64,000 nucleotides of DNA from CAWIKY01 sp963836905 (GTDB lineage Bacteria > Pseudomonadota > Alphaproteobacteria > Caulobacterales > Hyphomonadaceae), in NCBI GenBank assembly GCA_963836905.1, contig CAWIKY010000004.1, positions 124,001-188,000 of the forward strand, written 5' to 3'. Below the pieces are notes generated by a model that was given only the letters and a program-made list of their open reading frames with translations, was not told the DNA's origin and did no database searches. The position numbers were made by a program, and so were the translations under genes. Below, piece after piece: positions 37,543 to 47,323 of this stretch (its first letter is position 1; every line of letters begins with the position of its first letter).

Positions 37543-40125
37543 TTGGCTTCGCGTTACAATCACAGAACGGTCGAGCCGAAATGGCAGGCCGCATGGGCCG
37601 ATGCGAAGCTTTTCGAAGCCCGCGCCCCGCAATCCGGACAAGCCAAGGCCTATGTGCTGGAGATGTTCCCGTATCCATCGGGACGCCTGCACATGGGACA
37701 TGTCCGCAATTATGCGATGGGCGACGTGGTGGCGAGATTCCGCCGTCAGCAGGGCGATGCCGTCCTGCACCCGATGGGTTGGGACGCGTTCGGGCTGCCT
37801 GCAGAGAATGCCGCAATCGAGCGGGGCGTGCAGCCGCGCGAATGGACCTACAAGAACATTGCAAGCATGCGCGAGCAGTTCGCCAAGCTGGGCCTCTCAC
37901 TTGACTGGTCGCGTGAGTTCGCCACCTGCGACCCGGCTTATTACGAGCAGCAACAGCGCATTTTTCTGAAGTTTCTGGAAGAGGGCCTGGTCTACCGCAA
38001 GTCCGCCAAGGTCAACTGGGATCCGGTAGAAAACACGGTTCTGGCCAACGAACAGGTCGTTGACGGCAAGGGCTGGCGCTCGGGCGCACCTGTCGAGAGC
38101 CGCGAGCTCGAACAATGGTTCTTCCGCATCACAAGATATGCCGAAGACCTTCTGGACGGGCTGGAAACGCTCGAAAAATGGCCTGAAAAGGTCCGCATCA
38201 TGCAGGCTAACTGGATCGGCCGGTCTGAAGGCTTCGAGCTGGCCTTTGCCGTTTCGGACAAAGGACGCAGCATCTCCGCAGACACCCTGTCTGTCTTCAC
38301 CACACGGCCCGACACCATATTCGGAGCCAGTTTTCTGGCACTTTCGCCGGACCATCCGGTAGCGCGCGAACTGGCAGAAAACGATTCGGCGGTTGCCGCC
38401 TTCGCGAAGGACTGCGCGGCCATCGGCACCTCCGAAGAAGCGATCGAGAAAGCCCCCAAGATCGGGCTCGATACCGGCATACGCGTGCGTCATCCGGTGA
38501 TCGAGGGCGAGACCCTGCCGGTCTGGATCGCGAATTTCGTGCTCATGGGGTATGGAACGGGCGCTGTCTTCGGCTGCCCGGCGCATGACCAGCGTGACCT
38601 CGACTTTGCCCGCAAGTATGACCTGCCCGTCCTGCCGGTGGTCCTGCCTGAGGACGAGGACCCTGACACCTTTGCCGTTGGCAAGACCGCTTATACCGGC
38701 CCCGGCACGATTTACGGTTCAGAGTTTCTGAATGATCTGACCATCGCGGACGCCAAGTTTGCCGCGATGGACAGGCTGGAAGAGACCGGCCACGGCAAGC
38801 GCCGCATCAATTACCGCCTACGCGACTGGGGGGCATCGCGTCAGCGCTATTGGGGCTGCCCGATCCCGATCATCCGCTGTGACAATTGCGGTGCGGTGCC
38901 GGTGCCGGACGCCGACTTGCCTGTACGTCTGCCCGATGAAGTCAGCTTCGACCTGCCCGGCAATCCGCTCGCACGGGATGAAGCCTGGAAGGCCGTGGAT
39001 TGTCCGACATGCGGCAAACCGGCAACCCGAGAGACCGATACGCTGGACACCTTCGTGGATAGTTCCTGGTATTTTGCACGCTTCGCCGCGCCATCCGTCG
39101 ATGCGCCGGTCGATCTGAAACGCGCAAATGACTGGTTGCCGGTTGACCAGTATATCGGCGGCGTGGAGCACGCTGTGCTGCACCTGCTCTATGCACGTTT
39201 CTTTACTCGCGCGATGCGCGATTGCGGGCTTCTGCCGAACGGCTCAGGCGAGCCCTTCGCCGCCCTGTTCACGCAAGGCATGGTCACGCACGAGACCTAC
39301 AAGTCTGCCGACGGCAAATGGCTCTCGCCGGAGGACATCCACCAGACCGAATCAGGCTGGATCGAAACCGCAACCGGACAGCCTGTCAGCGTCGGCCCCA
39401 TCGAAAAGATGTCCAAGTCGAAACGCAACACCGTCGACCCGGAAAGTATTGTGGCTGATTTTGGTGCAGATGTGGCCCGCTGGTTCGTTCTCTCGGACTC
39501 CCCGCCGGAGCGCGACGTACAGTGGACGCAAGCCGGTGTCGAAGGGGCCTGGCGTTTTGTCCGCAAGGTCTGGACGGTCGTCGATGATCTGGCAGAGGCG
39601 CTGGAGGCTGCCGGTACGCCGCCACCAGCCAAGCCCGGCGACATCACCAAGACCGCGCACAGATCACTGGCTGCGATTGCGGCAGCGATAGAAGGCTTCC
39701 GGTTCAACTCGGCCGTGGCAACGCTTTATGAGTGGGTGGGCGCGCTGAAATCCGCTGAAAGTGCAGATGCGCCGGGCGTTCTGGCGGAACGTCGCCAGTC
39801 CGCGCTGTTCCTCTGTCATGCGCTGGTGCCTTTTATGCCGCATCTGGCGGAAGAATGCTGGCTGCGGCTTGGGGCGCGGGGCTTTGTCAGTTCCGCCGCC
39901 TGGCCGACGGTCGATGAAAGCCTTCTGAAAGACAATGAAGTGACCTTGCCGGTACAGGTTAACGGAAAGAAGCGCAGCGAAATCAATGTTCCGGCTGATG
40001 CCTCGCGTGAGGATATGGAAGCCGCGGCAATGGCCGACGAAACGGTCCTCGGCTTCATAGATGGGCTGACTGTCCGGAAAGTGGTTGTCGTTCCGGGCAG
40101 GATCGTGAATATCGTCGCATCATGA
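37543..40125 (+). CDS. leuS: Leucyl-tRNA synthetase
   Basis: Class Ia synthetase, 860 residues from a TTG start at 37543 that has a strong AGGAGG site about five bases upstream; the long in-frame reading from 37024 crosses the DUF3576 gene and is not real. HIGH motif PYPSGRLHMGHVRNY (about 43-57), an editing (CP1) domain in the middle with TTRPDTIFGASF, a zinc-type CDNCGAVP region, and KMSKS in EKMSKSKRNTVDP (about 622-634). It is coupled to lptE (ATGA overlap). Confidence 0.97.
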   Translation: MASRYNHRTVEPKWQAAWADAKLFEARAPQSGQAKAYVLEMFPYPSGRLHMGHVRNYAMGDVVARFRRQQGDAVLHPMGWDAFGLPAENAAIERGVQPREWTYKNIASMREQFAKLGLSLDWSREFATCDPAYYEQQQRIFLKFLEEGLVYRKSAKVNWDPVENTVLANEQVVDGKGWRSGAPVESRELEQWFFRITRYAEDLLDGLETLEKWPEKVRIMQANWIGRSEGFELAFAVSDKGRSISADTLSVFTTRPDTIFGASFLALSPDHPVARELAENDSAVAAFAKDCAAIGTSEEAIEKAPKIGLDTGIRVRHPVIEGETLPVWIANFVLMGYGTGAVFGCPAHDQRDLDFARKYDLPVLPVVLPEDEDPDTFAVGKTAYTGPGTIYGSEFLNDLTIADAKFAAMDRLEETGHGKRRINYRLRDWGASRQRYWGCPIPIIRCDNCGAVPVPDADLPVRLPDEVSFDLPGNPLARDEAWKAVDCPTCGKPATRETDTLDTFVDSSWYFARFAAPSVDAPVDLKRANDWLPVDQYIGGVEHAVLHLLYARFFTRAMRDCGLLPNGSGEPFAALFTQGMVTHETYKSADGKWLSPEDIHQTESGWIETATGQPVSVGPIEKMSKSKRNTVDPESIVADFGADVARWFVLSDSPPERDVQWTQAGVEGAWRFVRKVWTVVDDLAEALEAAGTPPPAKPGDITKTAHRSLAAIAAAIEGFRFNSAVATLYEWVGALKSAESADAPGVLAERRQSALFLCHALVPFMPHLAEECWLRLGARGFVSSAAWPTVDESLLKDNEVTLPVQVNGKKRSEINVPADASREDMEAAAMADETVLGFIDGLTVRKVVVVPGRIVNIVAS

Positions 40126-40628
40126 CCGTCAAGCCGCCCCTTCTCGCTCTCCTGCTTTCGTCCGTTCTGGCTGCGCCGCTTTCCGGATGCGGTTTCACGC
40201 CGGTCTATGGCAATGGCATGACCCAGTCCGAGGGCCCGATCCGCGTCGGCGAAATCCCGGGCCGCGCCGGGCACGTACTACGCAAGGAGCTTCTGACGGT
40301 GCTGCGTAACGGCCTGCCGAACGTCAAGGCGGCTAATCTGCAGGTCGCCTACGAGGATGATCTGCGTACCTTCCCGCTTGCTCCGGACGGCGCGTCCATT
40401 CGCACGCAGATCGTCGCGCAGGCCACCTACGTGCTCTATACCGATGAGGGTACGCTGTCGGGTACCGTGGACGGCGTGACCAGTTATACCGCGCCCAATC
40501 AGCCCTATGCCGATGTGTCCGCGCAGATCAGTGCGCAGGAACGCGCGGCAAACGTCATCGCCAGGCGGCTGGTGGGTGAGCTTCGGGCGAAAGCCAAGCG
40601 GGGAGTCTTCGAGACCCTCGGCGAATGA
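40122..40628 (+). CDS. lptE: LPS-assembly lipoprotein LptE
   Basis: Outer-membrane lipoprotein that plugs the LptD barrel in LPS export. 168 residues: signal peptide with the lipobox LSGC (Cys23) followed by GFTPVYG, the hallmark N-terminus of LptE. The rest is a small alpha/beta domain with VLRKELLTVLRN. The leuS-lptE-holA order is the standard one. Overlaps at both ends (4 bp each) show tight translational coupling. Confidence 0.92.
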   Translation: MTVKPPLLALLLSSVLAAPLSGCGFTPVYGNGMTQSEGPIRVGEIPGRAGHVLRKELLTVLRNGLPNVKAANLQVAYEDDLRTFPLAPDGASIRTQIVAQATYVLYTDEGTLSGTVDGVTSYTAPNQPYADVSAQISAQERAANVIARRLVGELRAKAKRGVFETLGE

Positions 40629-41650
40629 AGCTTCGCGGCCGCGACGCGCTGGGCTTTGCCAGACGGCCCGACCCGGACATGTCCTGCATTCTGGTTTATG
40701 GGCCGGACCCGGGCCAGGTCACCGAGACCGCCGATCAGGTGCTTGCCGCCTGGAAAAAGGCGGCAGACCCGCCCTTTGAGCTTGAACGCCTGCATGAGGC
40801 CGGGTTGCGCAGCGGGGCAGACGACCTGATGGATCGGATGTACGAAACCTCGCTTTTCGGCGGCAGTACAGCTTTCCACGCGACCCTGCATGGTGAAGCG
40901 GCCTCAAAGACCCTTGGCGATCTTCTGAAAGCGCTGGACAAACGCACAGACAAACCGGCGATCAAGCTGCTCATCCGGGCCGACGCGCTGGCGACCCGTT
41001 CGAAACTCCGCAAGGTGTTTGAAGGCGCAAAATACGCAATGGCGCTACAACTGTTCGAGCGCAGCCCCCGCGAGTTCGATGCCTGGCTCGATTCGGCCCT
41101 GAAGGACGCGGGCGTCAACCTAACGCAGGAGGCGCGCCAGCACGCCTCGCGCATCTTGTCGGATCCTGAAGTCAACGCTGTCGGAGAGATTGAGAAGCTG
41201 GCGCTCTATTCAGGTGGACGGACGACGCCGGTGACCCTGCCGGAGTTTCTGGCACTGGCCACCGAAACCTCCGAAGCCGAGCAATACGAAATCGTCGATC
41301 TGGCCATGGATGGTGCGCTGGACAGGGTTGCGAAGGCACTTTCAGACGCCTCGCCGGGCACCATCAAGGCAATCCCGGTCCTGTTCGCCCTCACTCGCGC
41401 GCTCTATCGGTTCGCTGCGGCGCATACGCTGGCCGGAGAGGGTAAAAGCGGAAGCGAAATCGGTAACAGCTTGTTTCCACGCGTGTTTCCGAACAATTGG
41501 GCGGCATTCGAACGCTCCATGCGCCGCTGGTCTCCCACCCGCATCACAGCCGCGCTTTCGAAAATTGCCGAGCTTGAGCAACGCGCAAAGGAAGCCGGCA
41601 TGCCGGATGAGGCGCTCGTGCGCCGCTTTCTCATGGATATCGCGCGTTAG
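40625..41650 (+). CDS. holA: DNA polymerase III subunit delta
   Basis: Clamp-loader subunit that opens the beta clamp. 341 residues; the N-terminal region CILVYGPDPGQVTETADQVL is the AAA-like fold without a functional Walker A motif, as in all HolA proteins, and the C-terminal collar helices contain NWAAFERSMRRWSPTRI. It is coupled to lptE by ATGA and ends 11 bp before the end of the convergent parB gene. Confidence 0.92.
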   Translation: MKLRGRDALGFARRPDPDMSCILVYGPDPGQVTETADQVLAAWKKAADPPFELERLHEAGLRSGADDLMDRMYETSLFGGSTAFHATLHGEAASKTLGDLLKALDKRTDKPAIKLLIRADALATRSKLRKVFEGAKYAMALQLFERSPREFDAWLDSALKDAGVNLTQEARQHASRILSDPEVNAVGEIEKLALYSGGRTTPVTLPEFLALATETSEAEQYEIVDLAMDGALDRVAKALSDASPGTIKAIPVLFALTRALYRFAAAHTLAGEGKSGSEIGNSLFPRVFPNNWAAFERSMRRWSPTRITAALSKIAELEQRAKEAGMPDEALVRRFLMDIAR

Positions 41651-41661
41651 GCTGAGCTTGC

Positions 41662-42570
41662 TTACCGCGTAAGACGTCGGCAGAGATCATCGAGTTGTTC
41701 CAAACTGCCATAGCGGACCCGCAATTCCCCGCCTTTTCCGGTCGTGCGGATATCCACAGCAAGGCCAATGGAGCGTTCCAGATCCGCTTCCAGAGCCTTG
41801 GTGTCGACGTCCTTTTCATTAGCGGAACGGGAGACCGGACGAGTTGGCGTCTCTCCCCCCTCTTCCTCACGCGCGCGTTTTGCGAGCTTTTCGGTTTCGC
41901 GAACCGACAATCCCTTTGCGAGAACTGCATCGATTATGGCTTCCGGGTCCGGCGCGCCGAGAGCGGCACGTGCATGACCTGCGCTCACCTCACCGCCGCG
42001 CACATGACGAAGCGCGTTTTCCGGCAATTTGAGCAACCGGACTGCGTTGGCGATATGGGCACGACTCTTGCCAAGCGAATGAGCGAGACTTTCCTGGGTC
42101 TTGCCAAACCGGGTGATCAGCGTGTGAAACCCCTCTGCCTCTTCGATGGGGTTGAGATCCGCGCGCTGGATGTTCTCGATCAGACCGATTTCGAGGATTT
42201 CCAGATCGTCAAAGTCCCTGACCACGGCTGGGATCTGGTTCAGACCGGCTTTCTTTGCCGCGCGCCAACGACGCTCACCGGCGATGATCTGGTATTTCCG
42301 CGCTCCCGCCTCATGCGGGCGAACGAGAATCGGCTGGATGACACCGCGTGTCCGGATCGAATCCGTCAGTTCGTCGAGGTCCTGTTCGCTGAAGGTCTTG
42401 CGCGGCTGGTTCGGATTGGCCCCGATCAGCGCAATATCGATCACGAAAGGCTCGAGCTCGCGCAAGGCTTCTTCGAGCTCCGGCTGGTCCGACGCGGTCT
42501 CGTATTCTCCAATCAGGGCGGAGAGGCCCTTGCCCAGACGTGCGGGTTTCTGTTTTTTCTCAGGGGTCAT
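41662..42570 (-). CDS. parB: Chromosome-partitioning protein ParB
   Basis: CTP-dependent DNA clamp that loads at parS and spreads. 302 residues from the ATG at 42570 (MTPEKKQKPARLGKGLSALIGEY, the typical ParA-activating N-terminus). The CTP-binding region has IAGERRWRAAKKAG and VRDFDD..EIGLIENIQR; the parS-reading helix-turn-helix includes ESLAHSLGKSRAHIANAVRLL. A dimerisation domain closes the protein. It follows parA by 20 bp. Three perfect parS sites lie 1.4-4.8 kb away at 43960, 45953 and 47324. Confidence 0.96.
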   Translation of the reverse strand: MTPEKKQKPARLGKGLSALIGEYETASDQPELEEALRELEPFVIDIALIGANPNQPRKTFSEQDLDELTDSIRTRGVIQPILVRPHEAGARKYQIIAGERRWRAAKKAGLNQIPAVVRDFDDLEILEIGLIENIQRADLNPIEEAEGFHTLITRFGKTQESLAHSLGKSRAHIANAVRLLKLPENALRHVRGGEVSAGHARAALGAPDPEAIIDAVLAKGLSVRETEKLAKRAREEEGGETPTRPVSRSANEKDVDTKALEADLERSIGLAVDIRTTGKGGELRVRYGSLEQLDDLCRRLTR

Positions 42571-42590
42571 CGGCGAACTTTCATCTGGTC

Positions 42591-43400
42591 TCACGCAGCG
42601 GTCAGCGACCGCTCGCGGTGAAGAAGCTCTGCGGCGAGCTTGATGTAAGCTTCGCTGCCGGAGCATTTATAATCGTAAAGGAGGGCAGGCTTTCCAAAGG
42701 ACGGCGCTTCGGACAAACGAACATTGCGCGGAATGACCGTTTCATAGACCCTTTTGCCCAATTGACGTCGAACATCAGCTTCGACCTCATCAGACAGGCG
42801 ATTGCGCCGATCATGCATGGTGAGGACAATACCTTGCAGTTCAAGACCCGGATTGAGGCGCGACTTCACCGCATCGATCGTGGTCAACAGCTGTGTCAGC
42901 CCCTCCATTGCCAGAAATTCGCACTGCAACGGGACCAGCACACCATCGGCAGCCGTCATTGCGTTCAGGGTCAATGACGAGAGCGATGGCGGACAGTCAA
43001 TCAGGATGAAGTCATAGATATCTTCATCCAGCTGGCGTTTGCGGAAGGCTTCTATCGCGTCACGCAGGCGGAAGGACCGACGGGCCTCCCCGGCAAGTTC
43101 AGTCTCGACACCAGCCAGGTCGGCGCTGCCAGGCACGATATCCAGGTTCGGGACGATGGTTGGTAGACGGGCGTCCTCGATTCGCGCGCCGTCCACGACG
43201 ATATCATAGCTGGTCATTTCCCGCGCTGCCGAGGGAATGTTCAACCCGGTTGAGGCATTGCCCTGAGCGTCGAAGTCCAGGATCAAAACCTTGCGGCCAA
43301 CCGCTGCCAGTGCCGTGGCGAGATTGATTGAGGTGGTGGTCTTGCCCACGCCACCCTTCTGGTTGGCTATCGCGAATACACGCGGCTTACGATGCGACAC
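42591..43400 (-). CDS. parA: Chromosome-partitioning ATPase ParA
   Basis: Deviant Walker-type ATPase that positions ParB-parS complexes. 269 residues; deviant Walker A KGGVGKTTT (residues 16-24), Walker B with DFILIDCPPSLS and A' motif ILDFDAQGNAS. Starts with GTG at 43400, with GGGAGG upstream, and overlaps the rsmG end by 14 bp. The start region reads GGTTTCACGTG, resembling half of a parS site (12 of 16 bases), so ParB might weakly bind its own operon here; that is speculation. Confidence 0.96.
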   Translation of the reverse strand: MSHRKPRVFAIANQKGGVGKTTTSINLATALAAVGRKVLILDFDAQGNASTGLNIPSAAREMTSYDIVVDGARIEDARLPTIVPNLDIVPGSADLAGVETELAGEARRSFRLRDAIEAFRKRQLDEDIYDFILIDCPPSLSSLTLNAMTAADGVLVPLQCEFLAMEGLTQLLTTIDAVKSRLNPGLELQGIVLTMHDRRNRLSDEVEADVRRQLGKRVYETVIPRNVRLSEAPSFGKPALLYDYKCSGSEAYIKLAAELLHRERSLTAA

Positions 43401-44028
43401 GTGAAACCTCCCGGAGCGTCAGAACAATTCCGGACCCATCCTCTGTGCCCGGCTCCACGCTGTACTGGAAGGTCCACCACTCTTGCGCCCGGGTCAATTC
43501 CTCTTCCCAGGTTTTCCCCTTGAGAAAACGGGCTTCAGCGCCAAGATCGAGCCAGGGGAGCGCCAGTCCGATCAGTTTAGGCAACGGCGCAACAGCGCGC
43601 GCCGTCACGACATCAACCGCTTCAACCTTCATGCGCTGAACATCGCCTTGAAACACTTCGACCGGAAGGTCCAGTTCACGCGCAACATGCCGCAGAAACG
43701 CGCATCGCTTGGCAGACATTTCCGAGAGGATCATTTTCGCTCCCGGAACATCCTTGAAGACGCATGCCAGCACCAGACCCGGAAGGCCTGCGCCGGTGCC
43801 TATGTCCAGCCATGTCTGACCCCCCATGTCGGCATTCGCAAGAAGGAGGCTGTTTGCCACGTGGCGGTCCCATAATCGGTCGCGTTCCGCCGGACCTATC
43901 AAATTGTGTGTATAGGACCAGCGCTTCAACAGGCTGACATAGGCTTCGAGTCGCGCGTATGTTTCACGTGAAACATTGAGTTCTCCGGCGGTCATAGGCC
44001 AACGCTCCATTACAGTAGCTAGGCTCAT
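43387..44028 (-). CDS. rsmG: 16S rRNA (guanine527-N7)-methyltransferase
   Basis: SAM-dependent methyltransferase for m7G527 of 16S rRNA, 213 residues. The SAM-binding motif TWLDIGTGAGLPGLVLA (about 73-89) is clear, and SYTHNLIGP precedes it. The ATG at 44028 overlaps the mnmG stop; ATG 44010 is an alternative. A perfect parS site (43960-43975) lies inside the coding sequence, encoding NVSRET near residue 18. Formerly gidB, it is placed as usual between mnmG and parA. Confidence 0.95.
   Translation of the reverse strand: MSLATVMERWPMTAGELNVSRETYARLEAYVSLLKRWSYTHNLIGPAERDRLWDRHVANSLLLANADMGGQTWLDIGTGAGLPGLVLACVFKDVPGAKMILSEMSAKRCAFLRHVARELDLPVEVFQGDVQRMKVEAVDVVTARAVAPLPKLIGLALPWLDLGAEARFLKGKTWEEELTRAQEWWTFQYSVEPGTEDGSGIVLTLREVSRVAS
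43960..43975. promoter_or_regulatory. parS: parS centromere site 1
   Basis: Exact 16-bp palindrome TGTTTCACGTGAAACA, the conserved ParB binding site. It lies within the 5' coding region of rsmG, 0.6 kb from parA. This is one of three perfect copies in 3.4 kb. Confidence 0.95.
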
Positions 44029-45911
44029 GAGACGGGCTCGGCGTGTCTGGCTGCTGATTTCTTTGCACGCTTGATGTGCGCAACGAGCGCACTGATGGCC
44101 CCGGGCGTTACGCCTTCGATACGTTGTGCCTGGGAGATGCTTGCAGGCCGGACGAGTTCGAGCTTTTCCTTCACCTCATTCGAGAGGCCACCGATCGCGG
44201 AATAATCCATGTCAGCTGCGAGCGTGAGCGTTTCGTCACGCTTCATGGCGTCGATCGTGTCCTGCTGGCGATCCAGATATGTGGCATACTGGGCCTGAAT
44301 ACGTGTCTGCTCCCGAATCTTGTCGGGCGTCGCTGCCAGCTCGGGCCAAACTGTGATGAGCGCATCATAGTCCTGCCCCGGATAGCCAAGCAATTCGAAA
44401 GCAGTTCTCTTGCGCCCGTCGAGTTTTACATCGATGCCTGAATTGCGAAGCTCGTTCGGGCTTGCCTGACGCGTGTGGAGGGTGGTCAAAGCGGTCTCAA
44501 GTTCGGCTTGCTTGGCCTCAAACGCGCTCGCCCGTTCGGCTCCGACGCAGCCGACCGCAAGACCGAGCGGGGTCAGTCTCTGGTCTGCATTATCAGCGCG
44601 CAAGTGCAAACGGAACTCCGCGCGAGAGGTAAAGACGCGATAAGGTTCAGTGACACCGCGCGTAACCAGATCATCGATCATTACCCCGATGAAGGCTTCC
44701 GACCGGTCCAGTGTGAAGTCTCGACTGCGTCCGTCCGCGACGAGAGCGGCGTTCAGGCCGGCAACCAGCCCCTGCGCCGCTGCTTCCTCATATCCGGTGG
44801 TTCCGTTGATCTGTCCGGCAAGGAACAGGCCCGGTAGAGCCTTGACCTCAAGCGTGCGCGTCAGAGCGCGCGGATCGACGTAATCGTATTCGATGGCGTA
44901 TCCGGGCTCCAGAATACGCGCACGTTCCAGGCCGGGAATTGTGCGGATGAAGGCATTCTGAACCTCCGTTGGCAGGGACGTCGAGATACCGTTCGGATAG
45001 ATAGTGACGTCCTCCAACCCTTCCGGCTCCAAAAATATCTGGTGGCGGTTACGATCCGGAAACCGGAAGACCTTGTCCTCAATGGATGGGCAATATCGTG
45101 GCCCCTTGCCGCTCACTGCGCCGGAATAAACGGCAGATTGCCGGATATTCTCTGAGATGATGCGGTGCGTTTCCGGTGTCGTCCATGTGATGCCGCAAGA
45201 GATTTGCGGGACCTCTATTTGGTCCGTCAGGAAGGAGAACGGGACCGGCACCTCATCGGCAGGCTGCATTTCAAGCGAGGCCCAGTCTACGCTATCGGTA
45301 TGCAGGCGCGCGGGGGTTCCTGTTTTCAGTCGCCCAAGCGGTAGCTTCAAGTCCTCCAGTCGGTGCGCCAGTCCGATTGTAGGTGCCTCACCGATTCTGC
45401 CGGCGGGTATCCGCATCGCACCGCGATGAATCATCCCGCGAAGGAACGTGCCCGTCGTCACGACAACCGCTGGCGCAAGCAGCCGCCTCCCGGACGCGCA
45501 TACCACGCCGCTGACCGCGGCATCAGAAACGATCAGATCCTCGACGCCGTCCTCAACGATGTGAAGCACCTCGATGCTTGCCAGTTCGGCTTGCATCTCC
45601 CTGCGATACAGAGACCTGTCCGCTTGGGTTCTTGGCCCCTGCACGGCAGGCCCCTTGGACCGGTTCAAGAGGCGAAACTGAATTCCGGACCGATCCGCGA
45701 CGCGGCCCATGACCCCATCGAGCGCATCGATCTCGCGAACCAGATGGCCCTTGCCCAAGCCACCAATGGCCGGATTACAAGACATCTCACCGATTTTGCC
45801 AGCCTGAAGCGTTACAAGTGCCGTCACCGCACCCGTGCGCGCGGCAGCCGCAGCAGCCTCGGCACCGGCATGGCCACCGCCGACAACGATTACATCAAAA
45901 CGGTCTGTCAT
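44025..45911 (-). CDS. mnmG: tRNA uridine 5-carboxymethylaminomethyl modification enzyme MnmG
   Basis: FAD-dependent partner of MnmE that modifies U34 of certain tRNAs; 628 residues. The FAD-binding Rossmann motif VVGGGHAGAEAAAAAARTG (about 10-28) and the GidA signatures GPRYCPSIEDKVFRF and TTGYEEAAAQGL are clear. The C-terminal helical region matches the MnmE-binding part. The ATG is at 45911, 57 bp after the end of mnmE, and a parS site sits in that gap. Confidence 0.97.
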   Translation of the reverse strand: MTDRFDVIVVGGGHAGAEAAAAAARTGAVTALVTLQAGKIGEMSCNPAIGGLGKGHLVREIDALDGVMGRVADRSGIQFRLLNRSKGPAVQGPRTQADRSLYRREMQAELASIEVLHIVEDGVEDLIVSDAAVSGVVCASGRRLLAPAVVVTTGTFLRGMIHRGAMRIPAGRIGEAPTIGLAHRLEDLKLPLGRLKTGTPARLHTDSVDWASLEMQPADEVPVPFSFLTDQIEVPQISCGITWTTPETHRIISENIRQSAVYSGAVSGKGPRYCPSIEDKVFRFPDRNRHQIFLEPEGLEDVTIYPNGISTSLPTEVQNAFIRTIPGLERARILEPGYAIEYDYVDPRALTRTLEVKALPGLFLAGQINGTTGYEEAAAQGLVAGLNAALVADGRSRDFTLDRSEAFIGVMIDDLVTRGVTEPYRVFTSRAEFRLHLRADNADQRLTPLGLAVGCVGAERASAFEAKQAELETALTTLHTRQASPNELRNSGIDVKLDGRKRTAFELLGYPGQDYDALITVWPELAATPDKIREQTRIQAQYATYLDRQQDTIDAMKRDETLTLAADMDYSAIGGLSNEVKEKLELVRPASISQAQRIEGVTPGAISALVAHIKRAKKSAARHAEPVS

Positions 45912-45952
45912 ACGGGTTACTCAAAACGGTCAATTAAAACTGGTTCGGAGGA

Positions 45953-45968
45953 TGTTTCACGTGAAACA
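45953..45968. promoter_or_regulatory. parS: parS centromere site 2
   Basis: Exact TGTTTCACGTGAAACA between mnmE and mnmG, immediately after the mnmE stop codon (45969-45971) and 42 bp upstream of the mnmG start. Intergenic, so unconstrained by coding. Confidence 0.95.
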
Positions 45969-47306
45969 CTATTTTCCGATGCAAAAGCTCTCGAAAATCT
46001 GCCCGAGAATGTCTTCAACGTTCATCTCGCCGATTAAAGAGGCAAGATGATGTCTGGCATCCTGTACCTCAAAAGCAGCCAGATCGCTATCCCCGGCATG
46101 AAGCAGCAGGTCTTCCGCGCGCTTCAGGCAGGCGATCGCACGCTCCAGCGCTTCACGATGCCGTGCGCGTGTTACAACGGGCACCTCCCCTGACGAGGCA
46201 AGCTCAGTCGCTTTCGCGCCCAGTTGTTCGATGAGCTCCGACATGCCCTCGCCGGACAGCGTACTGACAAGATGATTGCCCGCCTGGCGGTTACCTGTTG
46301 CGAGTTTGTCGGCTTTGGAGACAACCGAAATAACAGTCTGGCCCGCCATCTCGTCCATTCCGGAGGTTGCCTCGCCCGGTTCGTCCGCCGCACGAAGCTG
46401 CAGAACAATATCAGCCGACGCCGCCCAGCGCCGCGCACGGGCAACGCCTTCCCTTTCGATTTCGTCTTCGCTTTCGCGGAGGCCTGCGGTGTCTGCCAGC
46501 GTTACCAGCACCCCGCCCAAGTCCAGCCTCACCTCCAACACATCGCGCGTTGTCCCCGGTATCGGCGAAACGATGGCAACATCGCGTCCGGCAAGCGCAT
46601 TCAGCAAAGTGGATTTGCCCGCATTGGGGGGGCCGGTCAGCGCAACGCGCACCCCCTCGCGCACCCGCTGGGAGGCTTTGGCCTCGCTCAGAACCTCGGA
46701 AAGCTGCGCCGCGAGCGCATTAATCCGCCCCGCAACGGGAGCCGCAACCTCCGACCCGACATCGCCCTCGTCTGCAAAATCGAAATCCGCAGCAAGCAGC
46801 GCTGATATCTGCAGCACCTCGTTGTGCCAGTCCGCGACCAACTCCGTTGCCCTTCCCGAATAGCTCGACAAGGCCTGAACGCGTTGGGCTTCGGTTTCGG
46901 CGTCGATCAGATCGGCTACAGCCTCGGCCTGCAAAAGATCCATCCGCCCATTTTCGAAAGCCCGACGGGTAAATTCTCCCCGCTCGGCAGCCCGGCATAG
47001 CCCCGTTGCCAACAGCGCCGCCGCAATCGCCTCGGTAACAGCAGATCCGCCATGACACTGAATTTCGACGACATCTTCGCCGGTAAAGCTTGCCGGGCCT
47101 GCAAAGCGCAAGATCAGCGCCTGGTCGATTCGGGCCCCGCTTCCATCGACCAGCCATCTGGTACGTGCCTGCCCCATATCTGGAAGAGGGCGGGATGTCA
47201 GACGTGCCAGACAGGCAAAGGCGTGCGGCCCGCTAACACGGAGCACCGCAAGCGCCGCGCGGATAGGACCCGTCGCGACTGCAAAGACTGTATCAGTTCC
47301 CCGCAC
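45969..47306 (-). CDS. mnmE: tRNA modification GTPase MnmE
   Basis: K-dependent GTPase that acts with MnmG on wobble uridines; 445 residues. The N-terminal tetrahydrofolate-binding domain begins DTVFAVATGPIRAALAVLRVSG. The G domain has G1 GPPNAGKSTLLN (about 222-233), G2/G3 PGTTRD and DTAGLRES, and a G4-type SKADK. The essential C-terminal CIGK tail (last four residues) is present. parS sites lie directly at both ends of the gene. Confidence 0.97.
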   Translation of the reverse strand: MRGTDTVFAVATGPIRAALAVLRVSGPHAFACLARLTSRPLPDMGQARTRWLVDGSGARIDQALILRFAGPASFTGEDVVEIQCHGGSAVTEAIAAALLATGLCRAAERGEFTRRAFENGRMDLLQAEAVADLIDAETEAQRVQALSSYSGRATELVADWHNEVLQISALLAADFDFADEGDVGSEVAAPVAGRINALAAQLSEVLSEAKASQRVREGVRVALTGPPNAGKSTLLNALAGRDVAIVSPIPGTTRDVLEVRLDLGGVLVTLADTAGLRESEDEIEREGVARARRWAASADIVLQLRAADEPGEATSGMDEMAGQTVISVVSKADKLATGNRQAGNHLVSTLSGEGMSELIEQLGAKATELASSGEVPVVTRARHREALERAIACLKRAEDLLLHAGDSDLAAFEVQDARHHLASLIGEMNVEDILGQIFESFCIGK

Positions 47307-47323
47307 CGAATCCTCCGGAGCAG

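Noticed and set aside
41749..41757. DnaA-box-like sequence (ATATCCACA) in parB
   Set aside because: Single 8-of-9 match inside coding sequence with no AT-rich region or companion boxes, so no origin is supported.
43385..43400. Fourth parS candidate at the parA start
   Set aside because: Only 12 of 16 bases match and one palindrome half is lost; too weak to list as a site.
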